Positions 44,271-53,927 of a stretch of 64,000 bases of DNA are shown here, one piece after another. Numbering within the stretch: position 1 is the first letter of the stretch; each line of letters begins with the position of its first letter. The DNA comes from an uncultured Neptuniibacter sp. (GTDB taxonomy: Bacteria > Pseudomonadota > Gammaproteobacteria > Pseudomonadales > Balneatricaceae). The notes below the pieces were generated by a model. That model did not search any database, was not told the DNA's origin, and worked only from the letters and a program-made list of their open reading frames with translations. The DNA is taken from positions 124,001 through 188,000 of the forward strand of contig NZ_CANMIR010000003.1 of NCBI RefSeq assembly GCF_947498015.1, given 5' to 3'. A program made the translations under genes and the position numbers.

Positions 44271-44903
44271 ATGTTTATATTATCTAAAGACATAAGTCGG
44301 TTTCCGGACATCGAGATGAAGACCTATACAACAGGTGACATTGCTCAGATATGTGATGTAACTCAACGTACTGTTATACGCTGGATAGAGCGTGGTGATC
44401 TGATTGGCTTCAAGCTACCCGGGCGTGGCAATAACAGAGTCACGGAAGAGGACCTGCTCAAATTTCTCCAGAAGCACAATATCCCATTAGCGAATCCCAC
44501 TAAGCCAGATGAACGTGATCTGATATTAATCGTTGATGATGAGCCTGCTGTCGCAAAGGCAATTCAGCGAGTCATGCGCAGTGCTGGCTACCCTACAGAA
44601 ATTGCACTGGACGGATTTGAAGCTGGCAGTGAACTCGTCAGACGAAAGCCCGTTTTAATGACCTTAGATCTTAATATGCCCGGAATTAACGGAATGGAGG
44701 TGATAAAACAGGTACGCAGCAACATGGATACGGTTGGTACTAAGATCCTGGTGATCTCATCCGCTGAAATATCCCTCCTTCAACAATCGGTAGAATCCGG
44801 TGCTGATGCCTATCTACAGAAGCCATTTACAAATTCGGACCTGCTTAATGCAGTTGATCAGCTTGTCACTGATTCATCACGGGTTAGGGGGAAGAAGCGA
44901 TGA
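44271..44903 (+). CDS. DNA-binding response regulator with N-terminal excisionase/MerR-like HTH and C-terminal receiver
   Basis: About 210 residues with a reversed layout. The HTH comes first (YTTGDIAQICDVTQRTVIRWIERGDL, then GRGNNRVTEEDLLKFL, like helix-turn-helix 17 or excisionase domains), and a complete receiver follows (IVDDEPAVAKAI, phospho-Asp in MTLDLNMPGING, LQKPF). Classic regulators put the receiver first. The ATG at 44271 has AAGG 8 bp upstream; the frame opens at 44247, and MKTYTT at 44316 is a shorter option. It is divergent from hnoX and starts the forward signalling operon. It resembles in role the HTH output protein HnoC of Shewanella H-NOX networks; that equivalence is inference. 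Confidence 0.88.
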   Translation: MFILSKDISRFPDIEMKTYTTGDIAQICDVTQRTVIRWIERGDLIGFKLPGRGNNRVTEEDLLKFLQKHNIPLANPTKPDERDLILIVDDEPAVAKAIQRVMRSAGYPTEIALDGFEAGSELVRRKPVLMTLDLNMPGINGMEVIKQVRSNMDTVGTKILVISSAEISLLQQSVESGADAYLQKPFTNSDLLNAVDQLVTDSSRVRGKKR

Positions 44904-45943
44904 TGATGAAAGCGGTATTTATTGATGATGAAAAGCCTGTACTAAGATCGATAAAGCGCAGCTTACGAGATCAGTCAGATAGGTGGGATTTTGTTTTTGA
45001 ATCATCACCTCAAGCTGCATTGAGTCTGATTGTTTCCAGCCCGGTATCTGTTGTTGTAGCAGATCTGAAGATGATCGAGATGGATGGGGTCACTCTGCTC
45101 TCATTGGTCAAAGAGCGCGTACCAGATGTGCTACGTGTGCTGTTGAGTGGAGACACCGGAGATTCTACGCTGCTTGCCTCGGCTAATATCGCACATCTTT
45201 TTTTACCTAAACCGTTCGAACAGTCTGAACTATCAGATCTTCTCGATCGGGCTTATGCACTCAGGAAACTCCCAATAGATGATGAACAAAGAATGCAGTT
45301 AGGTCGTATGCAGAATCTCCCCATATTACCGCATGTGTTTCACGAATTTTCCTCTTATCTCAATACACACTGCGAGCCAGAGGTCGAGGCAGTTGTCTCG
45401 ATTATTAACAAAGATGCAGCGATGACAGCTAAGCTTGTTCAAGTCGCAAACTCCAGTTTTTTTGGTTATCAGAGCCGTACATTTAATCTCGAACAAGTTG
45501 TTGTCAGGCTCGGATTTGAACTGTTGAGACAACTAATCGTAGTGATGGCTTTAATGAGTGATAGTCATTGTCGTCACGGTTTCGTTGATTCAGAACAGAC
45601 TGCACTGCTGATGCGTGAAATATCTGAGCAGGCTGGGCATAACGCTCAGTCAGTTGAGAAGGCTTACATGCTTGGATTGCTTCACTCTTTAGGAACGATC
45701 ACACAGCCCTGGGATAACCAGTCCGATCTGATTGGAGCATACCTCCTGACACTCTGGGGCTTTGATAAAGAGTTCTGCGAGGCAGTGTTGTATCAGTCAC
45801 AACCGTTGTCACAATCACCTATATCACAAACGACCTGCCTGCTCTATATTGCGAAGCAATCGCAGATGGGGGCTAATATGAATGAAATACCTGAAACGAT
45901 CACTAAATACGCACAAATGAATCAGACGACAGGGAGTGAATAA
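44900..45943 (+). CDS. Response regulator with HDOD output domain
   Basis: A 347-residue protein: an N-terminal receiver (FIDDEKPVLRSI, phospho-Asp in VVADLKMIEMDG, LPKPF) and a C-terminal HDOD domain (about 135-330; LPILPHVFHEF, INKDAAMTAKLVQVANSSFFG, VVVRLGFELLRQLIV). HDOD domains resemble HD phosphohydrolases but lack full metal sites, and they often act as signalling scaffolds. It overlaps the HTH-receiver gene by 4 bases (ATGA). Confidence 0.92.
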   Translation: MMMKAVFIDDEKPVLRSIKRSLRDQSDRWDFVFESSPQAALSLIVSSPVSVVVADLKMIEMDGVTLLSLVKERVPDVLRVLLSGDTGDSTLLASANIAHLFLPKPFEQSELSDLLDRAYALRKLPIDDEQRMQLGRMQNLPILPHVFHEFSSYLNTHCEPEVEAVVSIINKDAAMTAKLVQVANSSFFGYQSRTFNLEQVVVRLGFELLRQLIVVMALMSDSHCRHGFVDSEQTALLMREISEQAGHNAQSVEKAYMLGLLHSLGTITQPWDNQSDLIGAYLLTLWGFDKEFCEAVLYQSQPLSQSPISQTTCLLYIAKQSQMGANMNEIPETITKYAQMNQTTGSE

Positions 45944-45945
45944 AA

Positions 45946-46764
45946 ATGAAAAAATGCATATGGATAACCTGTCTATGCGGCTTCCTATCAACCCCGATAC
46001 ACGCAGAAACGATCACCTTTGGGATTGTGCCTCAGCAATCAGCGAAAAAACTAGCCAAGCTCTGGACCCCAATCAACTCCTATTTGAGCGACAAGTCAGG
46101 TTTGAAAGTACAGTTTGCCACGGCCCAGGATATCCCCACGTTTGAGAAACGTGTTTTAGCAGGGGAATATGATCTGGCGTACATGAATCCATACCATTAC
46201 ACCGTCTTCAATCAAAAACCGGGGTATCAGGCGATAATCAAACAGAAGGATAAGCGAATCAAGGGTATCGTTGTTGTCCCTCAAGGGAGTTCTGTGACAT
46301 CACTGAATGAGCTGGATGGCATGACACTGGCCTTTCCTTCACCAGCGGCTTTCGCAGCCAGTGTACTACCCAGAGCCAAAATGGCCGTTGAGGGAATCAA
46401 CATTACACCTAAATATGTCTCATCCCATGATTCCGTCTACCTGACTGTTTCAAGAGAGTTATTCCCAGCGGGTGGGGGGGTGATGAGAACGCTCAATAAC
46501 ACGACCCCTGCAGTGAAACAGAAACTCAAAGTGCTTTGGTCAACTCCTGGCTATACCCCTCATGCATTTGCTGTCCATCCGCGGTTGGATTCAGAAACGG
46601 TATCACGTTTACAGCAGGCGCTCCTTCAGATGAATAGCGATCCGGATGGGCAGGTGCTCCTGAAAACGATTAATTTTAAAGGGATGGAGAGAGCAGAGGA
46701 CAGCGATTGGGATGACGTAAGAGCCCTGAATATAACACTCCTGGATCATCTTCTTCAGGATTGA
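45946..46764 (+). CDS. PhnD-like periplasmic solute-binding protein, sensor partner
   Basis: A 272-residue exported protein: a signal peptide (about 1-20, PIHAE cleavage) and a phosphate/phosphonate-type binding domain (TFGIVPQQSAKKLAKLW, GEYDLAYMNPYHY, LAFPSPAAFAASV, the SVYLTV loop). No ABC permease or ATPase gene is near. Instead a two-transmembrane kinase follows after 12 bp, so the protein probably presents a ligand to that kinase. The ligand is not known; the fold usually binds oxyanions or phosphonates. GGGAG precedes the ATG. Confidence 0.88.
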   Translation: MKKCIWITCLCGFLSTPIHAETITFGIVPQQSAKKLAKLWTPINSYLSDKSGLKVQFATAQDIPTFEKRVLAGEYDLAYMNPYHYTVFNQKPGYQAIIKQKDKRIKGIVVVPQGSSVTSLNELDGMTLAFPSPAAFAASVLPRAKMAVEGINITPKYVSSHDSVYLTVSRELFPAGGGVMRTLNNTTPAVKQKLKVLWSTPGYTPHAFAVHPRLDSETVSRLQQALLQMNSDPDGQVLLKTINFKGMERAEDSDWDDVRALNITLLDHLLQD

Positions 46765-46776
46765 TAAGGAGTTGAT

Positions 46777-48444
46777 GTGTCTCTTAGGCTAAAAACCATT
46801 CTCGGTATCGCCATTATCGAAGCGATCCTTCTGATATTACTGGTATCGATGACGCTGGATTACCTGCGTACCACCAATTACGAAAGCCTTAATAAGCGTG
46901 CGCAAACTACAGCAACACTATTCGCAACGACGACCAAGGAAGCGGTGCTCAGCTACGATCTGGCATCACTCGATGCCTTTGTATCAGAGGTGATGAAAAA
47001 CCCCGATCTGGTATATGCACGTGTACTAGGCCCTGAGGACGTAGTATTTGCGCAAGCGGGTGAGCAGACGCTTCTGGTACGTAAATTTACCCCCGATCAC
47101 CATGCAGAGGATGTCAGTGATGGAACCTTTGATACATTTGCTGAGATCAGAGAAGGGGGAGCTGTTTATGGCCGGGTAGAGCTGGGTCTGGATATCAATA
47201 GCCTCACTGCAATTATTACGGAGGCAGAAAGACGCAGTGCAACAGTTGCAGCGCTGGAGATGGGTCTGGTAGCGATGTTCTCCTTTATTTTGGGAACCTA
47301 TCTAACCCGACAATTGAAAGTGCTCTCACAGGCAGCAAAATCGATCTCCTCAGGCAACCTTGCAACACAAGTTCCGATCAGAGGGAAAGATGAAGTGGCA
47401 GAAGTTGCCAGTGCATTTAATGCAATGACCAACAATCTGCATGAGGCTCATCAAAGAAGAAATGAGTTCGAAGAGCAACTCAAGGAGCTCAACCGCAACC
47501 TTGAACAGAGAGTGCAGGAGCGAACGGAGGAGCTTGTATTGAAAAACAGGGAGCTTGAGCAGGCCAATCGCGAGATCAAGCTTGCACAGGCAAAACTGTT
47601 ACAGTCTGAGAAAATGGCGTCAGTCGGCGTATTAGCCGCAGGTGTTGCTCATGAAATTAATAACCCGCTCGGTTTCGTGATCAGTAATTTAAGGACACTC
47701 GAAAACTACGCCAATAACTACCGGGATCTGATTAAGCAGTATCAGGTGATCCATCAGCTCAATGATCATGCAGAGATCGAGAAAAACGCTGAAAAGCTTA
47801 AGTCCCTTGAGGAGCAGTATGATCTGGAGTTTATGAATGATGATCTTGATGAATTGTTAAAAGATACTCAAGAGGGTTCAAATCGTGTGAAAGAGATCGT
47901 TAAGAGTTTGAAGAGCTTTTCTCACGTAGACCATTCCGAAAAATTTGAACCAACAGACCTTAATGAATGTATCGAAACAACGCTTAAAGTGGTCAATAAC
48001 GAACTTAAATACCACTGTACAGTTAACCTGAACCTCGAACCTATCCCTCTCGTTGAGTGTATTCCTGGTCAGATTAAGCAGGTGCTACTAAATATCCTGA
48101 TCAATGCAGGGCAGGCGATTGTTGGAGAGGGGACGATAATCATCACCACCAGAAACGTTGATGATTATGTAGAGGTTGCGATACAGGATAGCGGTAGTGG
48201 CATTCCGGCTGATCGGTTGGGTAAACTATTTGATCCATTCTACACAACTAAGCCTGTTGGAGAGGGGAGCGGTCTCGGTTTAGCGATCTCTTTCAGTATT
48301 ATCGAAGATCACCATGGCGAGATTCTAGTGAACAGTGAGCCCGATAGAGGAAGCTGCTTCACTTTGAAACTGCCGATCAATCAGAACCAGGCTAGGGTAA
48401 CGGAAAAAAAGCCTGAGACAGCGAATAACGGAGTACGCGCTTAA
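46777..48444 (+). CDS. Membrane histidine kinase with periplasmic and HAMP domains
   Basis: A 555-residue kinase. Transmembrane helices at about 5-29 and 155-177 enclose a periplasmic domain of about 125 residues. A HAMP domain (about 176-228) and a long coiled coil lead to the phosphoacceptor His292 in LAAGVAHEINNPLGFV and an HATPase domain (GQIKQVLLNILINAGQAI, DSGSGIP, GEGSGLGLAI). The GTG start has AAGGAG 5 bp upstream. It follows a PhnD-like binding protein, its likely periplasmic co-sensor. Its kinase core is close to that of hnoK. Its stop and the next ATG share a base (TAATG). Confidence 0.92.
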   Translation: MSLRLKTILGIAIIEAILLILLVSMTLDYLRTTNYESLNKRAQTTATLFATTTKEAVLSYDLASLDAFVSEVMKNPDLVYARVLGPEDVVFAQAGEQTLLVRKFTPDHHAEDVSDGTFDTFAEIREGGAVYGRVELGLDINSLTAIITEAERRSATVAALEMGLVAMFSFILGTYLTRQLKVLSQAAKSISSGNLATQVPIRGKDEVAEVASAFNAMTNNLHEAHQRRNEFEEQLKELNRNLEQRVQERTEELVLKNRELEQANREIKLAQAKLLQSEKMASVGVLAAGVAHEINNPLGFVISNLRTLENYANNYRDLIKQYQVIHQLNDHAEIEKNAEKLKSLEEQYDLEFMNDDLDELLKDTQEGSNRVKEIVKSLKSFSHVDHSEKFEPTDLNECIETTLKVVNNELKYHCTVNLNLEPIPLVECIPGQIKQVLLNILINAGQAIVGEGTIIITTRNVDDYVEVAIQDSGSGIPADRLGKLFDPFYTTKPVGEGSGLGLAISFSIIEDHHGEILVNSEPDRGSCFTLKLPINQNQARVTEKKPETANNGVRA

Positions 48445-49745
48445 TGACGGATTACCAGAACAATACCATCCTTCTTGTTGATGATGAGCAAGCGGTGCTG
48501 AATTCACTCAAGCGCCTGCTAAGGCCTCTTCGATGTAACGTATTGACAACGGTATCACCGTTAGAGGCGCTAACGCTGTTGGAACAGCATCCGGTCGATA
48601 TGTTGATAAGCGATATGCGGATGCCGGAGATGGGGGGGGAAAGCTTTCTTGAAGAGGCTGCTACAAAGTATCCAGATACAGAGCGCATTGTGATTTCAGG
48701 CTATGCCGATGCACAAGCCACCATAGATGCGATTAACCGCGGTAAAATCAGTCGCTTTTTGCTTAAGCCCTGGGAGGACGAAGATGTTCTCAAACTGGTA
48801 CGTAAAGGGTTTGAGTTGTCTGCGTTAAAGCAAGAAAATGAACGGCTGCAGAAACAGACACAGGAAAAAAATGCTGAGTTACAGCGGCTCAATCAAACGC
48901 TGGAAGAGCTGAATCAATCACTTGATGGCAAGGTGCAGGAGCGAACCGATCAACTGCGACAGGCCAACGAAAGCATTAAAAACAATTACCGGGCCGTTGT
49001 TCGCATGTTTTCTACCCTTACGGCCAGACGTCTGGGTATCAAAGCATCTAAAGAGAACCAGAAGCTCAACCGAATTCTGCTTGCTGTTGCTGCGCGTAGC
49101 GGTATTGAGGGGCAAGATCTGAAGCAGCTCTATTATGCCTGGCAACTACGCCAGATCGGAAAACTCAGTTTTAATGATGAGCTTCTGCAAATCCCATTTC
49201 TCCAGTTAGAACCAGAAAAACAGCGTGAATTTCAGGTGCACCCCGTTTTAGCGCAAGCGGCATGCCTGATGGTTAAACCGCTCTATCCGGCTGGACAGAT
49301 CATCCTTCAGCACAAAGAGTACCTTGATGGCAGTGGCTACCCAAAAGGTTTAAAAGCGGATCAGATACAGCGCAGGGCAAAGATCCTTTGTATAGTTAAT
49401 GACTACGTCGAGTTGATTACCGGTCTTTATGATGTACGCCAGTTTAGTACGCTAGAGGCGATCAACTTTATGCAATCTACTGCACCTGAGCGTTATGACC
49501 AGAGCGTGGTGAGTCTGCTGGCGGAGGTGGTCGAGCGTCTCTCAAAAGATGGTGAAACGCTTAAAGATACTCATCTATCCAGTGAACAACTACGTAAAGG
49601 GATGAAACTGAGCCGCGATCTGATCAGTGATGAAGGGATTCTATTACTCAGCTCGGAACAGGTACTCGATGAAACATCGATCGAACGAATTCGTGAGATG
49701 GAATTCAATCTGGAAGAAACACTAGAGATCTATATCGCGCAGTAA
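48444..49745 (+). CDS. Response regulator with degenerate HD-GYP domain
   Basis: A 433-residue protein: a receiver (LLVDDEQAVLNSL, phospho-Asp in ISDMRMPEMGG, LLKPW), a coiled coil (about 120-175) and an HD-GYP-like domain. The place of the catalytic HD pair reads AWQLRQIGKL instead of LLHDIGK, so the metal-binding HD is lost, while the later HKEYLDGSGYPKGL is kept. It is therefore probably inactive as a cyclic-di-GMP phosphodiesterase and may bind the ligand or regulate a partner, like the degenerate HnoD of Shewanella. A C-terminal segment of about 65 residues (LSSEQLRKGMKLSRDLIS) is a PilZ-less output cap. Confidence 0.9.
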   Translation: MTDYQNNTILLVDDEQAVLNSLKRLLRPLRCNVLTTVSPLEALTLLEQHPVDMLISDMRMPEMGGESFLEEAATKYPDTERIVISGYADAQATIDAINRGKISRFLLKPWEDEDVLKLVRKGFELSALKQENERLQKQTQEKNAELQRLNQTLEELNQSLDGKVQERTDQLRQANESIKNNYRAVVRMFSTLTARRLGIKASKENQKLNRILLAVAARSGIEGQDLKQLYYAWQLRQIGKLSFNDELLQIPFLQLEPEKQREFQVHPVLAQAACLMVKPLYPAGQIILQHKEYLDGSGYPKGLKADQIQRRAKILCIVNDYVELITGLYDVRQFSTLEAINFMQSTAPERYDQSVVSLLAEVVERLSKDGETLKDTHLSSEQLRKGMKLSRDLISDEGILLLSSEQVLDETSIERIREMEFNLEETLEIYIAQ

Positions 49746-49774
49746 TCCCCCCAATCACAAACCGGAGATGATGG

Positions 49775-52480
49775 ATGCAGGTTGATGTGCTGTTAATAGA
49801 TGATGAAAAGCATATTCTAACCGCTTTGACCCGGGTGATGAGGCAGGCAGATGTAACTGTGTCGTCGGTTTCATCGGGGGAAGAGGCGCTCGTCTGGTTG
49901 AATGAAAACAGCGCAACGCTCATTCTTTCAGATTACAAAATGCCGGGTATGACCGGTACGGAACTACTTGCGAAAGTTGAAGCGAGTTGGCCTGATACCG
50001 TCAGGATTATTCTTAGTGGACATTCAGATTTTGAGACTGTCTTGCAGGCAGTTCACACCGGTGTCGTACATAAATTTCTGGCAAAACCCTGGTCCAATCA
50101 GGAGTTAATTGAGCATATCCGGACCTCTCTTGCGAGTAAGCAGCCTAAGTTAATATCTGATCAAGAGCAGAAACCTGAAGCAGAGGAGATGCCACCCCCC
50201 CAATCCGCTGACAGTGACGTACAGCTTCAGGTCGTGCTTGATACACTAATGGATGGGATCGTAACGATCACCCAGCAGGGTGTTATCCTCTCTGTTAACG
50301 CCGCTGTAACACGTATATTTGGCTATTCCCCCAATGATCTGATCGGTAAAAATGTTTCACATCTGATGCCTGAGCCTTACAGAAGCCAGCATGACCACTA
50401 TCTAAGCCAATATCAAAGCCCCGGTGCAAAAGGGATACTCGGGCATCAGAGGCGCTTAGTAGGATTACGCAAAAACGGTGAAGTATTTCCTATCGAATTA
50501 AGCGTCAACAGCATGCAGATCGCGGGAGATACACAGTTTCTCGGGGTGATCCGGGATATCAGTCGACGCATCAGTGCAGAACGACAAAATCAGCTATTGC
50601 TGGATGCACTTGAGATCGCGCAGGATGGCGTTGCGCTGTTTGGTGTCGGAGATCGGTTGGTCCACTGTAATCAGCAGTTCAGAAACTTATATCTCAGTAC
50701 GGGTGTTGAGATCGAAGTAGGTGACACTTACCACTGCTTTTTCCGGCGCTGTCTTGAGCATGGATTGTTTCCAGAGGCCGGCACTAACCCTGAAGCCTGG
50801 TTGGAAAAGCAGCTTGAGTTACACACCCAGCTTCCTGTAACGCAAGAGTATGAACTTCAGCCTGGTCAATGGATAGAGATCCATGAAACGCAGGCTGAAA
50901 ATGGATCGGTGATAGTTTCCCACCTTGATATAAGCAAACAGAAACAGACCCAAGCTTCGTTAGAGCAGGCAGTCTCGGATGCTGAACTGGCAAACAGTGC
51001 TCGTGGTCGCTTCCTGGCGATGATGAGCCATGAGATCCGTACACCACTGAATGGAGTTTTAGGGCTTTTACAGCTACTCCAGGAAACTCCGCTGTCCTCC
51101 GAGCAGAAACAGTTTGTCACCAGCGCTCTCAGCTCAGGGCGCGGTCTGTTAACCATCATCTCTGATATTCTGGACTTCTCCAAGATCGATGCAGACAAGA
51201 TGCAGTTGAGCCCAGCTCCCTGCGACCTTAAAGCTTTGCTGGCTGAGCTTGAGCAGCTGTTTAAACTGCGGGTTGAGGAGAAATCGATCCAGCTTAACAT
51301 TGAGTTAGCCGCATCCGTTCCTACATCGGTCTACCTGGACGGCCAACGCTTACGGCAGGTTCTGATCAACCTGATTGGCAATGCGATAAAATTTACGGAG
51401 CAGGGGGAAGTGTCGCTACGCCTTTCAACACAGAGTGAGACACTCTGTTTTTCAGTTGCAGATACCGGAATCGGTATTCCGGAAGTAGATCAACCGAAGA
51501 TCTTCTCTGAATTTACCACGATTGATCAAACCAATGACCGACGCCTCTATGAAGGGACCGGCTTAGGGCTTTCTATCTGCCATAAACTGGTCAACCTGAT
51601 GGGTGGAGAGATCGAGTTTAGCAGCCAGTTAGGCGTTGGTAGCTGTTTCAGCTTTCAACTACCACTGCAAATAGCGCACCCCGATGAAACGACGAAAAGA
51701 CAGAGCTTCAGCCAGTTAAAGGGGCGCCTGTTGGTAGTCGATGACAGTACAACCAATCGTCTGGTTGCCAGAACGATGTTGCAAGGGTTTGGATTGCATG
51801 TGAGTTGTGCTGCAGATGGCTATGAAGCCCTGAAACTGTATCAATCCAATAATTTTGATCTGATTCTGATGGATATATTGATGCCGGGTTTGAACGGAGT
51901 AGAAACCTATCAACGTTTATCTCAACTGCCTGAGTGGCGTAATACACCCGTCATCGCATTTACCGCGTATGCCCAGAATGAGGACAAGCAACGATTCGAC
52001 CATATCGGGATGCAGGGGTATCTGGAGAAACCACTGGAGAAAACAGTCCTTTTCCAGACAATCGCGCCCTATCTTGCGGAGGTGGGGCATCAGCAGTGTC
52101 CTGCATTTACAGAAAGCTGCTCTGACAATGTTTCTGCGCTACATGCACTAATGGATACCCGCAGGATAGATCAGCTTGCACGAGACACCTCAGAGGAGGT
52201 TCTGCCAGAACTCGCTGCTGTATTCATCACTGACGCTCATACACGGCTAGCACAAATACAGGCAGGCTCATTGCAGCTCAGTGACACCGAACGACATCTG
52301 CATACACTCGGGAGCAGTGCAGCGCTATATGGCTTACAGCCTATGTCAGAGCAGGCAAGGCTGTTGGAGGTCCAATGCCGGAGTGGGGATAGGGTAGATG
52401 AGAGTCTGGACTCGTTTTCAGCACTGGTTGATGCCAGCCTGCAGGCGTTGCAGGCTCATATTGAAAGCCGGAGTGGTTGA
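49775..52480 (+). CDS. Hybrid sensor kinase REC-PAS-PAS-HisKA-HATPase-REC-Hpt
   Basis: A 901-residue cytoplasmic phosphorelay. It has a receiver (Asp53 in LSDYKMPGMTG), PAS (about 148-265, FGYSPNDLIGKNVSHLMPE), a second PAS-like domain (about 275-388), HisKA with His419 in MMSHEIRTPLNG, HATPase (530-630, ADTGIGIP, GTGLGLSI), a second receiver (Asp700 in LMDILMPGLNG) and an Hpt domain with His843 in HLHTLGSSAAL. The layout ending in REC-Hpt recalls SypF of Vibrio fischeri, although SypF has membrane helices and this protein has none. The convergent sigma-54 regulator 4 bp downstream is the likely phosphate acceptor. Confidence 0.93.
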   Translation: MQVDVLLIDDEKHILTALTRVMRQADVTVSSVSSGEEALVWLNENSATLILSDYKMPGMTGTELLAKVEASWPDTVRIILSGHSDFETVLQAVHTGVVHKFLAKPWSNQELIEHIRTSLASKQPKLISDQEQKPEAEEMPPPQSADSDVQLQVVLDTLMDGIVTITQQGVILSVNAAVTRIFGYSPNDLIGKNVSHLMPEPYRSQHDHYLSQYQSPGAKGILGHQRRLVGLRKNGEVFPIELSVNSMQIAGDTQFLGVIRDISRRISAERQNQLLLDALEIAQDGVALFGVGDRLVHCNQQFRNLYLSTGVEIEVGDTYHCFFRRCLEHGLFPEAGTNPEAWLEKQLELHTQLPVTQEYELQPGQWIEIHETQAENGSVIVSHLDISKQKQTQASLEQAVSDAELANSARGRFLAMMSHEIRTPLNGVLGLLQLLQETPLSSEQKQFVTSALSSGRGLLTIISDILDFSKIDADKMQLSPAPCDLKALLAELEQLFKLRVEEKSIQLNIELAASVPTSVYLDGQRLRQVLINLIGNAIKFTEQGEVSLRLSTQSETLCFSVADTGIGIPEVDQPKIFSEFTTIDQTNDRRLYEGTGLGLSICHKLVNLMGGEIEFSSQLGVGSCFSFQLPLQIAHPDETTKRQSFSQLKGRLLVVDDSTTNRLVARTMLQGFGLHVSCAADGYEALKLYQSNNFDLILMDILMPGLNGVETYQRLSQLPEWRNTPVIAFTAYAQNEDKQRFDHIGMQGYLEKPLEKTVLFQTIAPYLAEVGHQQCPAFTESCSDNVSALHALMDTRRIDQLARDTSEEVLPELAAVFITDAHTRLAQIQAGSLQLSDTERHLHTLGSSAALYGLQPMSEQARLLEVQCRSGDRVDESLDSFSALVDASLQALQAHIESRSG

Positions 52481-52484
52481 ACAC

Positions 52485-53927
52485 CTAATCCTGCTGTTCC
52501 TTCCAACTGTTTCGCTTGCGATAAATGGTAGCAGCACTGATCTGAAGATAGTGTGCGGCTGTAGGAATGTTACCGCCGCACAGGTCTATTGCGCGTTCAA
52601 TCATCTCACGTTCAACCTCAGCCATCGGTCGAATAATCTGGGATAGCTGATTGCCCATGGTCGCTGATGCCGTGGGTGAGGGTGTGACCGGCTGCTGTAC
52701 TTGAGCAGACGTTGCCATCGATGTCGTAACATTGGCAGGCTGGCTGAAATTATCGAGTGGTGCAGGGAGCATGTTCTGGGTCACCCACTCACCATTATGT
52801 AAAACGACAATATTACGGATCACATTCTGTAATTGACGAACATTACCCGGCCAGTCGTAATTTCCCAGGATCAACTCACAATCAAGGTCGAACCCGTTGA
52901 AATCTTTACCTTCCTCTTTTGCATACTGCTGAAGAAAGTTGCGCGCGATCTCGACTACATCATTTTCACGCTCGCGCAACGGGGGCAGATGGATCGGCAG
53001 TACATGCAGTCGATAATAGAGATCTTCACGGAAGTTACCCGCCTGAACTTCAGCCAGTGGATCTTTATTACTGGCACAGATAATTCGGACATCTACTTTT
53101 TCAGTTTTATCACTGCCGACCTTTTGCAAAGTGCCTGTTTGCAGGAACCTCAATAGCTTCGATTGCAGTGCCAGTTCCATCTCACAGATCTCATCAAGGA
53201 AAAGTGTACCTCCCTGAGCGGCACTTGCAGCACCATCACGATCTTTGACGGCACCGGTAAACGACCCTTTAACATGGCCGAAGATCTCGCTTTCAATCAG
53301 ATCTTTGGGGATAGCACCACAGTTCAGAGCGATAAAAGGGGCTCCGTTACGCTCGCTGCGTTGATGCACCGCTTCAGCACACACCTCCTTACCCGTTCCA
53401 CTCTCGCCAGTGATAAAGATTGTGGCTTTAGAACTGGCAGCACTATCAATCACCTGATAGACGCGCTGCATCGGCAGAGATGAGCCAATAAAACCACAGA
53501 AATTATGTCGGTCAATCTCTTCACGATATGTTTCAACTATCCGCTTTAACTTCTGGTTTTCAAAGGTATTATTGAGTGTGGTTAGCAAGCGATCCTTACT
53601 GAAAGGTTTAACCAGATAGTCCCGCGCACCAAGCTGCATGGCTTCAATGGCTGTGGTCATTGAGCAATCACCGGTTGTGACAATCACCTCAACCTGCATC
53701 TCCTCACGGTTTACTTTCTCTAAGATCTCCAGACCGTTCATATCAGGTAATGTCAGGTCGAGAAGAATGCCATCAAAAGATTCTCTGTCCAGCGCTGTAA
53801 GAGCACCCTGACCGGTTTCTTCATGATGGATCTGATAGGCTAATCCGGTCAAATAGCTACGATAGACAGCTGCCATAGAGACATCATCTTCAATCAGCAG
53901 AATTCGGTTTACCGTGGGTACGGCCAT
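52485..53927 (-). CDS. Sigma-54-dependent response regulator (LuxO/SypG-like)
   Basis: A 480-residue NtrC-type activator: receiver (Asp57 in ILLDLTLPDMNG), AAA+ domain (Walker A TGESGTGKE, GSFTGA at 221-226, Walker B TLFLDEI, arginine-finger region FREDLYYRL) and a C-terminal Fis-type HTH (EREMIERAIDLCGGNIPTAAHYLQISAATIYRKR). GSFTGA replaces the commoner GAFTGA but is seen in working activators. Its likely target is the sigma-54 promoter of the STAS operon at 59124-59139. By content and neighbours it corresponds to SypG of the syp locus. Confidence 0.93.
   Translation of the reverse strand: MAVPTVNRILLIEDDVSMAAVYRSYLTGLAYQIHHEETGQGALTALDRESFDGILLDLTLPDMNGLEILEKVNREEMQVEVIVTTGDCSMTTAIEAMQLGARDYLVKPFSKDRLLTTLNNTFENQKLKRIVETYREEIDRHNFCGFIGSSLPMQRVYQVIDSAASSKATIFITGESGTGKEVCAEAVHQRSERNGAPFIALNCGAIPKDLIESEIFGHVKGSFTGAVKDRDGAASAAQGGTLFLDEICEMELALQSKLLRFLQTGTLQKVGSDKTEKVDVRIICASNKDPLAEVQAGNFREDLYYRLHVLPIHLPPLRERENDVVEIARNFLQQYAKEEGKDFNGFDLDCELILGNYDWPGNVRQLQNVIRNIVVLHNGEWVTQNMLPAPLDNFSQPANVTTSMATSAQVQQPVTPSPTASATMGNQLSQIIRPMAEVEREMIERAIDLCGGNIPTAAHYLQISAATIYRKRNSWKEQQD

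Noticed and set aside
45806..45814. A further TTGTCACAA copy
   Set aside because: It lies inside the HDOD coding sequence, far from a promoter, and is best taken as chance; it lowers the weight of the motif slightly.
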